A stretch of 64,000 nucleotides of DNA. It comes from Tilletiopsis washingtonensis (lineage: Eukaryota > Basidiomycota > Exobasidiomycetes > Entylomatales). Below are positions 9,911 to 21,662 of this stretch, in pieces. The notes under the pieces were generated by a model. The model was not told the DNA's origin. It ran no database searches and was given only the letters and a program-made list of their open reading frames with translations. The first letter of the stretch is position 1; the number at the start of each line of letters is the position of its first letter. Both the position numbers and the translations under genes were made by a program. The DNA is taken from contig NW_020312002.1 of NCBI RefSeq assembly GCF_003144115.1, positions 476,859-540,858 on the forward strand, read 5' to 3'.

Positions 9911-12900
9911 TCATCGCTGCAGCGCCGGCGGACGCGGCGGCGTGCGGGCACCTCGCGGGCCGCGCGGCGCGTTGGGCGGAGGCGACGACCTGGCAATGGG
10001 CGGCGCTGCAGCCCAGGCTCGGCGGTCGGCCGCCGGTTCTGTTGGCGGGGCAGCTTGCGGCGGCCGCGGACCGGGCGGCGAGGAGGATGCGACATGCTTG
10101 AAGCTGCCGCGCAGTGCGGCTGGGCCGGACGGCGGAGGACGCGGTGGTGGCGGGCCCGGCGGCGGGCCCGGAGGCGGTCCCGGCGGCAGACTGAGCGGGG
10201 TGCTGCTCGCGCCTTGTGCAAGCGGCGAAGAGGCAAGTCCTCCCGACGATGCGCCGAGCATCGCCGACAGGCCCGGCGGCAGGCCAAGTGGCAGCGCTGG
10301 CGGCGCCGGCGCACTGCTGCCGTTCGTCGCCTGGGCTTCGCCATTTGCATGCGAGGCTCGCGCCGGCGAACTGTACGACTCGGGCGAGGCCAGGGTGCTC
10401 GACAGGCGCGAGGCATGGCCATTGACGCGCGTCCGGCCGTCGGCGTCGGGCGTCTGCGGAGTCGCAGCGCCCAGGCTGTCTGCCCGTGGGTGCTGAGCGT
10501 GAAGGCCCTTGCGCGCGACGAGCTTGCCGATGTACTCGTTGGCAAAGGCCTTCATCTTGGCCTTCTTCTCGGTCGGCAAGACCTCGAGCCGGTCGTCGCG
10601 CGGTGGCCACGAGGAGTTCTTCATCTCCTTGGCGCAGATCAGGTCAGTCAGCTGTGGAGTGGATGGTCAGCAGGGCAGCGGCAAGGTCGGAGCGCAGGAC
10701 GCACCTCGCGGGCGTGGCGCTTGAAGGTGTCGCGGTCCAGCTCGTCCTGGTGCCGACTCATGCAGCGCACGACGACCTCGCCCACGAGCTTCTTGAGGCG
10801 CTTCTCCATCGGCACATCCGCGTCGACAGCAAGGGCACTGCTGCTCGGCGCGCGACTGCTGCTCGAGCCAGTCGTAGCAGACGGCTTGCGCCGTTTGTCG
10901 CGCTCGCCGCCTCGCGTGCCGTTGGCGGCAGCACGCTTGCGCTGCTTGCGTCCTTCGCGCTCGAGCTCGCGTGCACGCTCACGCTCGCTGCGGTCCTGCT
11001 CCTCCTTCTGCCGCACGCGCTGTGCCTGAGCCTCGTTGGCGCGCCGGATGATCTCCTCGATCGACTGCGGCTTCGGCGTCGGCGCTGCGACCAGCATGCC
11101 AGCGAGCGGACCGCTAGGCGGGGCGCTGCCGTCGGGCGTGTGCGGCGTGCTGGGCGTCTGCGGCTCGAAGCGGCCCCAGCACTGCGTGCTGCCAGAGCCC
11201 ATTGCGGCAGGCAGGCCAAGCATGCCCGGGCCAGGCAACGGGCGAGCCATGGCCACGCGCGACGTGCCGAGCGGGCGCGCCACGATGCGGCTCAGGCTGT
11301 CCGACACGGCGTTGGGCGCGCGCGCCGAGTCGAGAGGCACGACGACGTCGTCGCCATCCGCCACGCGGCGCGCCTCGAGCCACGAGGGCGTCGAGGCGCC
11401 GTCCGGACCTGCGTCATCGGCAGCGTCGCGGCGCGCAATGCGGTAGCTCAACTCGAGCTGGTCCCACGCGCCCATGAGCTCGCGCGCCATGGCGGCAATG
11501 TCGGCGTCTTCGTGCTCCATGAGGTCGCGCACCAGCGAGTCGACGCCGGCATCGACGACCTTGTTGCGCGCAATCAGCGGCCAGCGCGCCAGGCTGCCCA
11601 TCGCCAGCAGCAGAATCTCCTTGTCGTCGCTCCACTCCTCGAGCACGCCGGCCATGAGCGGAAAGCCGTGCAGCCGCACGAGGGCGCGCTGCACGCTGCG
11701 GCCCTTGGTCATGCGGATGCGCTGCAGCAGCTTGTGCAGCAGCTGCCGGCTCGACGTCGCCTGGCGCACGGCAGTGATGACCTTGGCCACCTCGTGCTCC
11801 TCGATCGGCTGCATGAGCGGCTGAGGGCAGGGGCGGTCAGCTCCGCGGCGCAGCCGCGGCATCCGCCACACTCACTGTGAAGTCCTCGTCCAGGTGCCGG
11901 CTCTTCTTCTTGCGCGTGCCCTTGGCTTCGAGGTCGTCGACCTGCTCGGTGATGCCAAGCGCTGCAGAAAGCAAGTCAGCAGCAGCGCAGCGACGCCAGC
12001 AACACCCTGCTCACCATCGATGAACAGCTGGTCCATGCCGCCGATGTCCGTCTGCGTCTTGCCGCCGAGCGTGCCGACGCAGTTGGCCTCGCCGCAGAAG
12101 CACTCCTGCGCGTCGTGCCCGTAGCGGTCGACGTTGTAGTTGAACGTGAGCTCCTCGCCGGCAGCAATGTCGCGCTGCGCGAAGATGCCCATCCGCATGT
12201 GCTTGCCGACGTGCCACTTGGCCACGTAGCAGTTGGGCAAGCAGCTGTGATTGATGAAGCGCGCGCGCCCGCCCTTGAGCGTCGCGTCGAGGTACTGCGC
12301 GGCAGTGTCAGCTTTGGCAAGCGCAGCACACGCCGAGCCGCTCACCTCTTCGCGCTGCAGCATCATAAAGTAGAAGTGCCGTATCCCGTCGGCGGCGTAC
12401 TGCTGCATGCGCTTCATGAACGTCTTGTGCTCCACGACCTCGCCGACGTATTCGTAGATGAACGCCTCGCTGCAGGGCGCGTCAGTGGACCGCCATTGTG
12501 CGCGCGCGACTCAGTGCTGCACTCACGCAGGCAGGTCGCTGGCAGCGCGCAGGCCAAAGCCCTTCTTCTCTGTCTGCACGATCTCGACGTCGGCGTACTG
12601 CGAGCGCTGAAACCTGAGGCGCGCGCACGAAGCGTCAGAGTTTGCGTGACGCCTTGCGCAGCGCGCAGCGCTCACCTTTGGTTCTGGCAGTGTCCCTTGC
12701 AGTTGCACTCCGACTCGAGACACTCGACCTGCGTCAGACGATTGATGCAGCCTGCCTCCTCGCCGCACGCAACGCTCGGCGAGTCGACGCCTGATGTGCG
12801 CAAAGTCTGTCAGCTCAGTCGCGGGCGTCGCCAGGGTCACGCGCGAAGAGACGCGCTTCGCGTCAGTGAGCGCGCCGCTCGAGCCGCCGAGAAGCACCAA

Positions 12901-13828
12901 CCGCAGCGCGCAGAGATGCACAGCGCTTCGCTTGAGCATCGCACTGGGATGCCCGACTGCGCACGCATCAGCGCGCGCGCAACGACTCTGCGCGCGGTTG
13001 GGACGAGGCAACGCGCTGACGCCCGACTGTTAGCGATGAACGCGCTGCAGAGAAGCGCGCGCCGCACAGACAAGCCGCCGTCACGCTCACATCACTCGAT
13101 ACGGGCCACGCATACTCACCATACGTATAGCGGCACTCGCACACCATGCCCTCCTCCTGGCCCTTGCTGCGGCCCAGCTTGGAGGTCTGGTACCAGTTGC
13201 GCTTCAGCTCCTCAAACTGCGCCAGAGCCTCCTCTTCTGCACGCGGCAGGTGGTGGATGAGCTGCGGCGGACCCAGCTCGAGCTTCTTGCGCGCCGCCGG
13301 CCCACGCCGCTCGCGCTTCGGCGGCAGCGGCTGGGGTGCCGACGCTGAGGCTGAGGCAGAGGAGAAGGGCGAAGAAGTGCGCGTGTCGGCGCCGCCCGAG
13401 TCTTTGCGCGCGCGCGGCGACGAGTGCGGAGAGGGAGAGGCCGTGGGCGAGGGCGAGAAGGTGGGCGGCGGCGGCTTGCGCTCCAGCTCCATCTTGACTG
13501 ATGGACCAGCAGCTGCGTCGGCTGCGTCGTCGTCGTCGCTCATGTGCATCGGACTGCTGGCGGAGGAGACCGGCGCGCGTGGCGAGGAGAGCAGCGGCGA
13601 GTTGGAGCGGCGCGAGCCACCAGTACGGGGAGATGAGGGCGATTGCTTGACCTTGCCGGCTGCATCTGGTGAGGCTGCGGCTCGTCGAGGTGCAGACGTC
13701 GACGCCTCGCTCTTGACTGCGGCGGCGGACAAAGGCCCGGCGGCCACGTCTGCGCTGCCACTGCGGCTGGAGCCGGCGGCGGCAGCAGCGAGAGGCGACG
13801 CCGCGCGGCTAGAGCTAGCGTGCGACAT
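9911..13828 (-). CDS. SET2: Histone H3 lysine-36 methyltransferase Set2
   Basis: Eight exons: 13828-13120, 12790-12676, 12613-12527, 12469-12346, 12294-12015, 11961-11876, 11820-10705 and 10651-9911; 1085 residues. Set2 methylates H3K36 on transcribed chromatin while bound to elongating RNA polymerase II. Domains in order: a Ser/Pro-rich N-terminus; AWS (~227-275, VCECRYTYG then [11 protein letters not shown] and [11 protein letters not shown]); SET (~276-405, with [13 protein letters not shown] and [11 protein letters not shown]); post-SET cysteines ([11 protein letters not shown]); a TFIIS-like helical domain (~468-575); coiled coil ([17 protein letters not shown]); the SRI domain that binds the phosphorylated polymerase CTD (~807-885, [13 protein letters not shown] and [14 protein letters not shown]); and a proline-rich tail. 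Intron 1 is 329 nt, the others 51-62 nt. No clear WW motif was seen. It shares a 531-bp divergent promoter region with REV1. Confidence 0.93.
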
Positions 13829-14359
13829 TGCTCAGGCTCTCGCAGTGCAGCGCTGTTCTGATGCGTGTGGCGTGCCCAGCAGGAATGCCGGCTGCGCACA
13901 GCGCAGAGGAGACGGCGCGCGACGCGCCAGACGAGCTGCGACGCGCCGAGAACGCGGAGCAGGCGGCGGCACGAGAGGGCGGGAGTGGGAGGTCCTGGTT
14001 GTGGGGTGCGATATGTGCACGCGACCTGGAAGTGAGTCCGGCGGGCTGTGGCACGGAGAGAGTGCTGGCGTGGAGTGAGGAGAAGGAGCAAGGAGCGGCT
14101 GGCTGCGCGTGGCTGAGGCGCGTCTTGATGTGCCCTGTCTGAGCTTGATGGATGTGCGCTTATAGGGTCGGCCGGCCGTGTGACCACGCCGGACTCCGGC
14201 GCGGGAGTCGCACTCGCGCACCGCCCGGCCTCCACACCTCCACGCTCAGCCCGAGTCGGCTGCCTCCTCTCCATCATTCGCGCACCCCACCCTCTCGCTG
14301 CTGGGGCACTTCGCACCTGCACCACGTCCTCGGCGTCTCCATCATGCGCTTGTGCAGTG
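13829..14359. promoter_or_regulatory. Divergent promoter region of SET2 and REV1
   Basis: 531 bp between the start codons of two oppositely directed nuclear genes. A CT-rich run (ctcctctccatcattcg) precedes the REV1 start and a TATA-like word (cttataggg) lies near 14158. No separate gene is seen. Confidence 0.5.
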
Positions 14360-17300
14360 ATGTCTCCTCCGCATGACGCTCCCGCCGCGGCGCCGGGCGC
14401 GCTGGGCGCAGCAGTCCAGGCGCCGCTCTCACAGGAGAGCGTCGCGTCCGTCTCGGGCAGCAGCAGCTTCGGCGAGGATGAGGGCTTTCTGGCGGCGCTC
14501 GCCACCGTCGAGTTGACGCCTCCGGGGCGTGCGCGTGCCGACAGTGCTATCATGCCCCCGCCACGGCTGCCGCCAGCTGCGCTCGCCAGTGCGCGCAGCA
14601 GCACGGCGACTGGCATCGGCAGCACGCCACGCACGGCCAAGCGGGCACGCTTTGCCATGGATCCGTCTTTCGATGCGCTGCCAGATGTAGCCGAGCGTCA
14701 GGGCCCGAGTGACTCTCGGGGCAGTAAGACGCAGCCCCGAGACGCCGACCTGCAGATCCGCGCCGGCGAGGAGCGCTTCGACTCGCAGCTCGTCGACGAT
14801 GACGCAGAGGCACGAAAGCGTGCCTATCTCAACTCATCAACGTACGCACCCAGCGCCTTTGGAGACTTGCGCACCTACAAACACAACAAGCGCGGCAAGG
14901 TGAGTCAGATGAAGCCAGTGGCCTGACCGCAGCTACTGACTGCGCGACACAGCTCAAAGTGCAGGGCAGCTCGATGCTCGGCCAGGGCAGCAGCAGTGGC
15001 GACGGCGAGGCTGGCTCTTCCGACGGTCTGCTCTCGCGCATCTTTGAGGGCACAAATTGCTACATCAACGGCCACACGGATCCGCCATATGCCGAGCTGC
15101 GCCGCCTGCTGCTGCTGCACGGCGGCGAGCACATGGTGTACCTCGACACCAAGTCGCCGTGCACGCACATCATCGCCTCGTCGCTCACGCCCAAGAAGCG
15201 CATCGAGTTCCGCGACTACCGCACTGTGCGGCCCGAGTGGGTGACAGCAAGTATCGCCGCTGGTCGCATGCTCGACTGGCGCCGCTTTCGCTGCGATGCC
15301 ACCGCCGCAGGCGCGATGGACTTTGGCGCGGCCGCTGGCTCCAGACTGCCCGGATCTGTACGTGGTGTCGCGCCTACCCCGCAGGGCGCTGGAAGCTGGC
15401 GCAGCGCTGGCGCTGCCGCAGCTGCATCGCAGGTGGCCAGCAGCTCATCGCATCAACAGCGCCAGTCTGATGCCGTTGCTGCTGCCACGCGTTCGGTGCG
15501 CTCGGACGTGCAGAGTGCAGGCAACGCCGATCCGTGGGGCCGCGCGAGCGCCCAGACTACGCTCGCAGCGGCAGTGCTCCGCGGCAAGCGGCATGCCTTG
15601 CCCGAACCGGCAGAAGTGGCGGCACAAGCGCCAGCGTCGCCGACCAGCGAACAGCCAGCGTCTGGCGACGCCAGTAGCGTCGCAGGCGAGTGGGAGCCGA
15701 CGACGCCGCCGCGTTCATCGCAGTCAAAGGAGGCAGATCTTTCGCCAGCCTCTTGGCTTGCACAGCTCGAGACGCCGCCGAAGAAAGCGGCTGAAGAAGT
15801 CTCGTCGACGGCGGAGCGGCTAGAGAGCCGCAATGCGATGCTTGGTGGCACGCCGCCGCCTTCGAGCGCGCTCATGCTGGCGGAGGGCGAGCCGACGCAA
15901 GTGCCGCTCGAAAGAGGACAGCCGATCGAACGCGCCGGAGTCGAGCGTCGTAATGCCATGCCAGGTGGCACGCCGCCGCCTTCAAGCCTGGCGCTGCTGG
16001 CAGAGGGCGAGGCGACTCAGGCGCCGAGCAAGGGTGCGCACGACACTGCAACGACGCCGGCGAGACCGAGTGCAGCGTCGACGTTGCTCCTCGCGCGTCC
16101 GTCGCCGAATGCAGCAAAGCAGACCGCTGCGGCTCAGACTGAGCAGACCGCGCGGCAGGTATTCTCCTCATACGCCTCCAGGCCCTCCAACGCTTCAGCC
16201 GCCCGACTCTTGTCCTCGCCATCCTGGCGCAAGGAGAACACAGCGACGAGCACGGCTTTTCTGGCCGGCTACTACGGCAAAAGTCGCCTGCACCACCTCT
16301 CCACGTGGAAGCTCGAGCTGCAGGACATGGTCGGCCAGGCGATGCGAGAGTCGGGCCGGGCGGAGGGCAGCCGAGACCTGCCGCCTGGCGTCGGACGCGT
16401 GATCATGCATGTCGATGTGAGCCATTGCTGAGCACAGGGGTCATGAACGATGCTGACGCCTCTCGTACAGTTCGATTCCTTCTTCGTCACCGTCGGTCTT
16501 CGCTCGCGACCCGAGCTGCGCGAGCAGCCAGTCGCTGTGTGTCACGGCAGTGGCGAGGGTGCGTCTGGCGACGCGACGAGCACGTCGGAGATCGCCTCGT
16601 GCAACTACGTGGCGCGACGCTTCGGCGTGCGCAACGGCATGAGTCTTGGGCAAGCACGCAAGCACTGTCCAGAGATCCAGGCCATCCCGTACGAGTTCGA
16701 GGCATACATGGACGTCTCGATCCAGTTCTACTCCATCCTGCTGGCGCACGCAGACGTGCTCGAGTCCGTGAGCATCGACGAGGCACTGCTGGACGTGAGC
16801 CTGCTGCTGGAGAGCATGCGCAAGGGCGAGGAGCCCGAGGGCGCTGACATGGAAGAGCGCCGCGCGCTGCTCGCCTCGTACCGCGGCCACGTCAGCAGTC
16901 AGGGCGAGGTCTTCACGGCGGAAAAGCAGCTGGCCGAGGCGCTGCGCGACATCATCCGCACGCGCACTGGCTGCGAGGCCAGCATCGGTATCGGCGCCAA
17001 TGTCCTGCAGGCTCGTCTCGCCACGCGCAAGGCCAAGCCGGGCGGCTCGTTCCACCTGAGCCCGGAGAAGATGCTCGATTTCACCGCGGATCTCGACGTC
17101 GACGATCTGCACGGCGTCGGCTGGTCGATCCGCGGCCGGCTCAAGGAGCTTTTCGGGACCTTCAACGTCGGCGAGCTGCGCAAGGTGGCCAAGCAGGGGC
17201 GCCTCGTGGCCGAGCTCGGGCCCAAGAAAGGCCTCGTGCTGTGGGACAAACTGCACGGCCGCGAGCGCGACCGCCTCGAGGCATGCAAGCTGCGCCAGAG

Positions 17301-19230
17301 CCTCGGCGCCAGCGTCAACTACGCGATCCGCTTCACGACGATGGCCGAATCGGAGGCCTTCGTGCGGCGTCTGTGCAACGAAGTCGCCGAGCGCCTGCGC
17401 AAGGCCAAGCTGCGCGGCCGTCACATCACCGTGCAGGTCATGGTGCGTGCCGCCTCTGCGCCCGTCGAGGCGCCCAAGTTCATGGGCCACGGTGTCTGCG
17501 ACACGCACAACAAGAGCAGCGGCATTCCCGGCACGACGGCCGTCGACGACGGCGAGGTCATCTTCAGCGTCGCGTGGCCCATGATCCGCAAACTGGCGCC
17601 CGACGCCACGCAGCAGCGCGGGCTAAGTGTCGCGCTGCAGAAGCTCGAGCCCAGCGACGGCTCGGTGGCGCAACCAAAGGCTCTCCCGCGGCAGCCGCAG
17701 CTCAACTTCGCCAAGGCGCCACGGCCGGTGGCTGCAAATGCACCGGCGCTCGAAGCGCCGTCTTTGCGTGAAGCAGGCTCCTCGCGAGATTCAATACCCG
17801 CTGACGACGACGAAGACGAGGACGAGGCGCCGCACCCTGACCCTCTGCAACCCGGACCCGAGCCACGCCCGCGCCGCTCGCCCAGCCCGGCACCCCCGAC
17901 GCCTCGCAAGCTGGCGACGCCCGCGCCGATGCTGCCTCCGCCCGCACCGCGCGCCATGGCACCGCCAGCGCCGCCAGCACCACGGATGTGGCAGCCCGGC
18001 CCGCTCGCACAGCGGCCATTTGCGCCTCCGCCGGGCACACAGTTCGCCATCCCCTCGCAGATCGACGACGCCGTCGTCGCGGCGCTTCCGGCACGCATGC
18101 AAGAGCAGGTCGCTGCTGCGCGGGCCGCTCGTGCAGCTCGACTGGCCAGTGCGAGTGAGCCAGCTCTTGCTGTGTCCGGGCTTGCTGCTCGCGCCGTATC
18201 TGCCGAGCCGGATCTGGCCGTACAGCGAGGCCGGGAAACGCTGGCGCAGCCCTCGGTGCACGCTCGTGCCGCGTCGACGACGCCGTCCAAGCGGCGCGCC
18301 GCAGAGGACCGGGCGGCCTTCATGCCGTCCTTCTCTCAGATCGACCCTGGCGTGCTCTCCGCACTGCCCGACGATGTACGCGACGAGGTGCTGCGTGACG
18401 CCGCCATCCGCTCGCGCAGCGCTGCCGGCGCCTCGCGCTCCAAGTCAGAGTCGCCACGCAAGAAGCAGCGCACGGTGAGCCGGCCGCTGGCAAAGGCCTG
18501 GGGCAAGACGATCGTCCCTGCCGACCAGCCGCGCGCCAAGGTGGCCGTGCAGGCGGCAGACCCGAGCAAGCTCAGCGCTGCGGATCTCGAGGCGCTCGAG
18601 ATCGACCCGGCCTTCTTCCGTGCGCTGCCGCTCGACATGCAGCGCGACACGCTGCACAGCCAGACGCGCATCGTCGAGAGCAAGCGGGCGCGCTTCAAGG
18701 GCCGTCGGCACCTCGCCGAACAGACGCGCGCCGAGGAACGCCGCACTGCCGCCGAGCGCGCCGCCCGCGTGGCAGCTGATCCCGGCGGCGTCGCTGCTGA
18801 GGGCGGTGCGCCCTTTCCTCCTCTCGTGCTGGCCCGTTCGGCGCGCCAGCGCGATGAGGAGGCCGGGCGTGTGCCATCGCTCGGCGGCAAGCACACGACG
18901 CAGGACGTCGTGGCGCTGCTGCAGGCGTGGTTCGCTCGGCAGCGCCAGACCGGCCCGCGCGCCAACGATGCTGCGCGCTTCGGCGCCTTCCTGCTGGCAT
19001 GCGTGCATCCAGAGGCGACGCCCGGCGCGCCGGCGCTCGACCTCGACAAGGCCGCCACGGTGCTGCGCGCCTGGCTGCAGCTCCTCCGAGCCGCCGGCTT
19101 CGCAGAGCCGCCGTCGACGACTGGCGCCGACGAGGCGGCGCAGCGCTGGTGGAGCGCCTTCACTGCTGCCCGCGACGCCGTCAATGCGCGCGTGCAGCAG
19201 CGCTTCGGCTTTGCGCTCTCTCTGCGCTAG
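14360..19230 (+). CDS. REV1: DNA repair protein Rev1 (translesion deoxycytidyl transferase)
   Basis: Exons 14360-14899, 14953-16416 and 16471-19230 (introns 53 and 54 nt); 1587 residues, long for the family. Rev1 inserts dCMP opposite lesions and recruits other translesion polymerases. A conserved HNKRGKLK segment precedes a BRCT domain (~210-293, YINGHTDPPYAELRRLLLLH to VRPEWVTASI). The Y-family polymerase core starts at MHVDFDSFFVTVGL, which is rebuilt exactly by the second splice, and has the second catalytic motif SIDEALLDVS near residue 771. Three ubiquitin-binding-like motifs follow: IDDAVVAALPARMQEQV (~1199), IDPGVLSALPDDVRDEVL (~1292) and IDPAFFRALPLDMQRDTL (~1379). The C-terminal ~110 residues fit the Rev1 C-terminal domain that binds Pol zeta and other polymerases. 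Start 14360 is the first in-frame ATG. Confidence 0.93.
15825..16025 (+). repeat. 120-bp (40-residue) tandem duplication inside REV1
   Basis: The linker between the BRCT domain and the polymerase core contains two copies of a unit reading RNAM-GGTPPPSS...LAEGE-TQ. The words caatgcgatg at 15831 and taatgccatg at 15951 are 120 bp apart, and the second copy is incomplete at its end. The period is a multiple of three, so the frame is kept. Copies differ at several third positions and a few residues, so the duplication is not brand new. Confidence 0.8.
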
Positions 19231-19366
19231 CCCGCGCTCCCCAACTTCCCGCCTCCTTTCTATACCTCTTGTCTCTTATACCGGCTCATCACTGCACCTA
19301 TTGCCCTTGTGCCCCGCCGTCACGCGCAGATCCGTGAACGCAGCTCGATTGTCTCTGTGTGCCTGT

Positions 19367-20598
19367 CTAGGCGAACTCGGGCACGCAGAACTTGCCCGGG
19401 CCGTAGGGCTGACCGCAGCGCGTGAGCCAAACGCGCGCGATGCAGCAACTCTGCGTCACTCACCTCGGATGTCAGCGCCGTGCGGCCCTCTGCCGGCTCC
19501 GACGAGTGCCGGCCGCTCTGCGGGCCCGGCTTGACGGCCTTGCCGTCGCGCAGCGAGTCGAGGATCTTGATCGTCGTCTCCGGCGTCAGGTCCTCCTGCA
19601 GAGCTCGTCAGCATGGAGCGCGCGCATCGGAGCCGCGAGCTACGCACAAAGTAGTCGTCGTTGATCTGCACCATTGGTGCGTTGGCGCAGGCGCTGCATG
19701 GCAAGTGTGAGCGTGGGTTCGCCGCGCGTCTCTCCGCGCGGGGCCGGCAAGCGTAGGATGTAGACTGGGCAGGCGCAGCATCCAGGCCACAATCCGCTTC
19801 GTCTTTTGTGACACAGCAAAGCGGCCGCGAGGTCTTGACATCGTCCAGCCGCTCAGAAGACTCCGCCTGTACCAGCGCTTCGCTCGCACACCCGTTGCGC
19901 CATCACTTGCGCTCCTTCCGCGCTCCCACAACCTCGCTTGCACCGCACGCCGACTCACCCCAGGCACTCGACCTCGAGCAGCGTGAAGAGCTTGTCGTCG
20001 GTCGTCTGGCCGGCGTGGATGCCGAGGTGCGCCTGGATGGTGTCGAGGATCTTTGTGCTGCCGCAGCCGCCGAGCATGCAGGGCGTCGTGGTGCAGATCT
20101 GGATGAAGTACTTGCCCACGGGCTCGCGGTTGAACATCGTGTAGAACGAGGCCACCTCGTACACGCGCATCGGCGGCATCTCGAGCAGCGCGGCCACGTA
20201 GTTCATCACGCTGATCGACGTCCAGCCGCTGTTCTGCCGCTGGCCCAGGTCGAGCAGCGGGATCACGGCGGCCTTCTTGTACTGCGGCGGGTAGTGCGAG
20301 ATGATCTCCTTGGCCTGCGCCAGCGTCTGCTCGTCGAACTCGAAGGGGATCGACGGGTTGCTGCGGCGCGCGGTCAGCGATATGCGCGGTGGGGCGGCAG
20401 CGCTGCTGCTCCCTGCTGGCCTCACTTGTAGTCGGTGTTGCGGTGCACCATGAGGGCATCGGAGCGCGACACGGGCGCGCTGGAGAAGGTCCGGCGCGGC
20501 GCCACGGCGACGGCGGCGCGCGGCGCAGCCGCAGCGGTGGCGGTGCCCGCGCGCGCAGCGACGGCGGCGGAGCGGAGGAGCGAGCGAGCGAGAGACAT
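19367..20598 (-). CDS. NADH:ubiquinone oxidoreductase 24-kDa subunit (NDUFV2 / NuoE type)
   Basis: Exons 20598-20426, 20360-19959, 19693-19648, 19595-19464 and 19408-19367; 264 residues. It is a matrix-side electron-entry subunit of complex I and carries a 2Fe-2S cluster. The N-terminus is an Arg/Ala/Ser-rich mitochondrial presequence ([18 protein letters not shown]). Family landmarks run in order: [40 protein letters not shown], the cluster ligands [11 protein letters not shown] and [15 protein letters not shown], then EDLTPET and KPGPQSGR. Residues line up with the human subunit almost end to end. The 265-nt third intron is the only long one. It diverges from TIM8 with 268 bp between start codons and converges on REV1 with a 136-bp gap. 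Confidence 0.93.
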
Positions 20599-20866
20599 GG
20601 CTGTGGTGGAGAGGGATGACGGAGGAAGGAAGATCGCCAGAGCCGGCTGCGCGACGCTGCCCACTGCGAGCTGCTCGTGCGTCGGCGGCTCTCGAGCTCG
20701 CGCTCGGCGCGCGGCGACGCATCTGTCAGCGCCAGCCGTGGTTGGCTCGATGAGGCGCGCCGCTCGGCGCCGTCGGCCGAGCAGCGCCGCGCGCCTCGCG
20801 AGCCTTTGTGGGTGCGCAGCCTCGGCCACGCTCCTCCACTCTGACCACCCTCACCCCCCGCCCAAC
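20599..20866. promoter_or_regulatory. Shared divergent promoter of two mitochondrial genes
   Basis: Only 268 bp separate the start codons of the 24-kDa complex I subunit and TIM8. Both products go to mitochondria, so coordinated transcription is plausible. The stretch is GC-rich with a C/T-rich run (ccaccctcacccccc) just before TIM8 and no clear TATA box. Confidence 0.5.
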
Positions 20867-21390
20867 ATGTCCGCACAAAGCAAGAGCGGCCTCAACGAGG
20901 CAGACCAGAAGTGCGTCGCCTGGGCGGCACGGCATCGTCGCAGTTTCCGCCGCCTTCTAATCACCTCTTACGCGCCGCAGGGAGCTGCACTCGTTCCTCG
21001 AGACGAAGCAGGCCGAGGCACGCATCCAGAGCACCATCCACGACCACACCGACGTGCGTAGCTGCGTCTGCGCCTTGGCAGCTCATTGTAAGCCAAGCTG
21101 ACGCATGTCTGTAGCGCTGCTGGGACAAGTGCGTCAAGAGCGCACCGGGCACGTCGTTTGCGCGCGGCGAGGAGGCCTGCCTCGCCAACTGCGTCGACCG
21201 GTGAGTGCGCTCGGGCGGTGCAGCTTGTCGGCACTGCCTCTGAACCTCTCAATTTCCCTCTTTGTAGCTTCCTGGATACGTCCATCTTCATTGTGAGTCC
21301 TCGGCACAGCGCCGCGCCACAATTGCTCTGCTCACACCGCGACTGCGTCAGGTGAATAAGGTGTACGGCAAGGCCCAGGCCGGCGCCTGA
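20867..21390 (+). CDS. TIM8: Mitochondrial import inner membrane translocase subunit Tim8
   Basis: Five small exons (20867-20910, 20981-21053, 21115-21200, 21268-21292, 21352-21390) encode 88 residues, the usual length for Tim8. Small Tims form hexameric chaperones in the intermembrane space that carry hydrophobic precursors. The twin CX3C motifs are present (CWDKC and CLANC), spaced by ~16 residues, followed by DRFLDTSIFIVNKV as in Tim8. ELHSFLETKQAEARIQ precedes the first motif. Every junction restores frame and family sequence. There is no presequence, as expected for Mia40-dependent import. The gene has four introns in only 524 bp. Confidence 0.9.
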
Positions 21391-21662
21391 GCCACAAGCG
21401 CAATGCACAAATTGTAAGAGGAATCAGGAGCTGATGGCATTTCGTTAGGGCCGAAAGCAGACGGCTGTGAGACTGGACGGGGAGGCGAGAGCGCGCTCTC
21501 TGGCGCACGGTGAGGTTGCGCGCGTCGCGAGCGGCCGGCACCGTTGGGAAGCGGAGCGAGTCGTGGGTCATTGCAGCTTGTGAGGTCAGTAGTTGGAAGC
21601 GAGGCGCAGAGAAGCCTGGTGAGTGAGTGGAGGCGCGCCGGCGTAGAAGCTCGCCGCGCGAG

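Noticed and set aside
10900-11300. A WW domain in Set2
   Set aside because: Only a lone [10 protein letters not shown] segment resembles part of one; the paired Trp pattern is missing.
14180-14359. Extension of REV1 upstream of 14360
   Set aside because: The longer frame starts at a GTG; the first in-frame ATG is 14360 and upstream residues look like leader translation.
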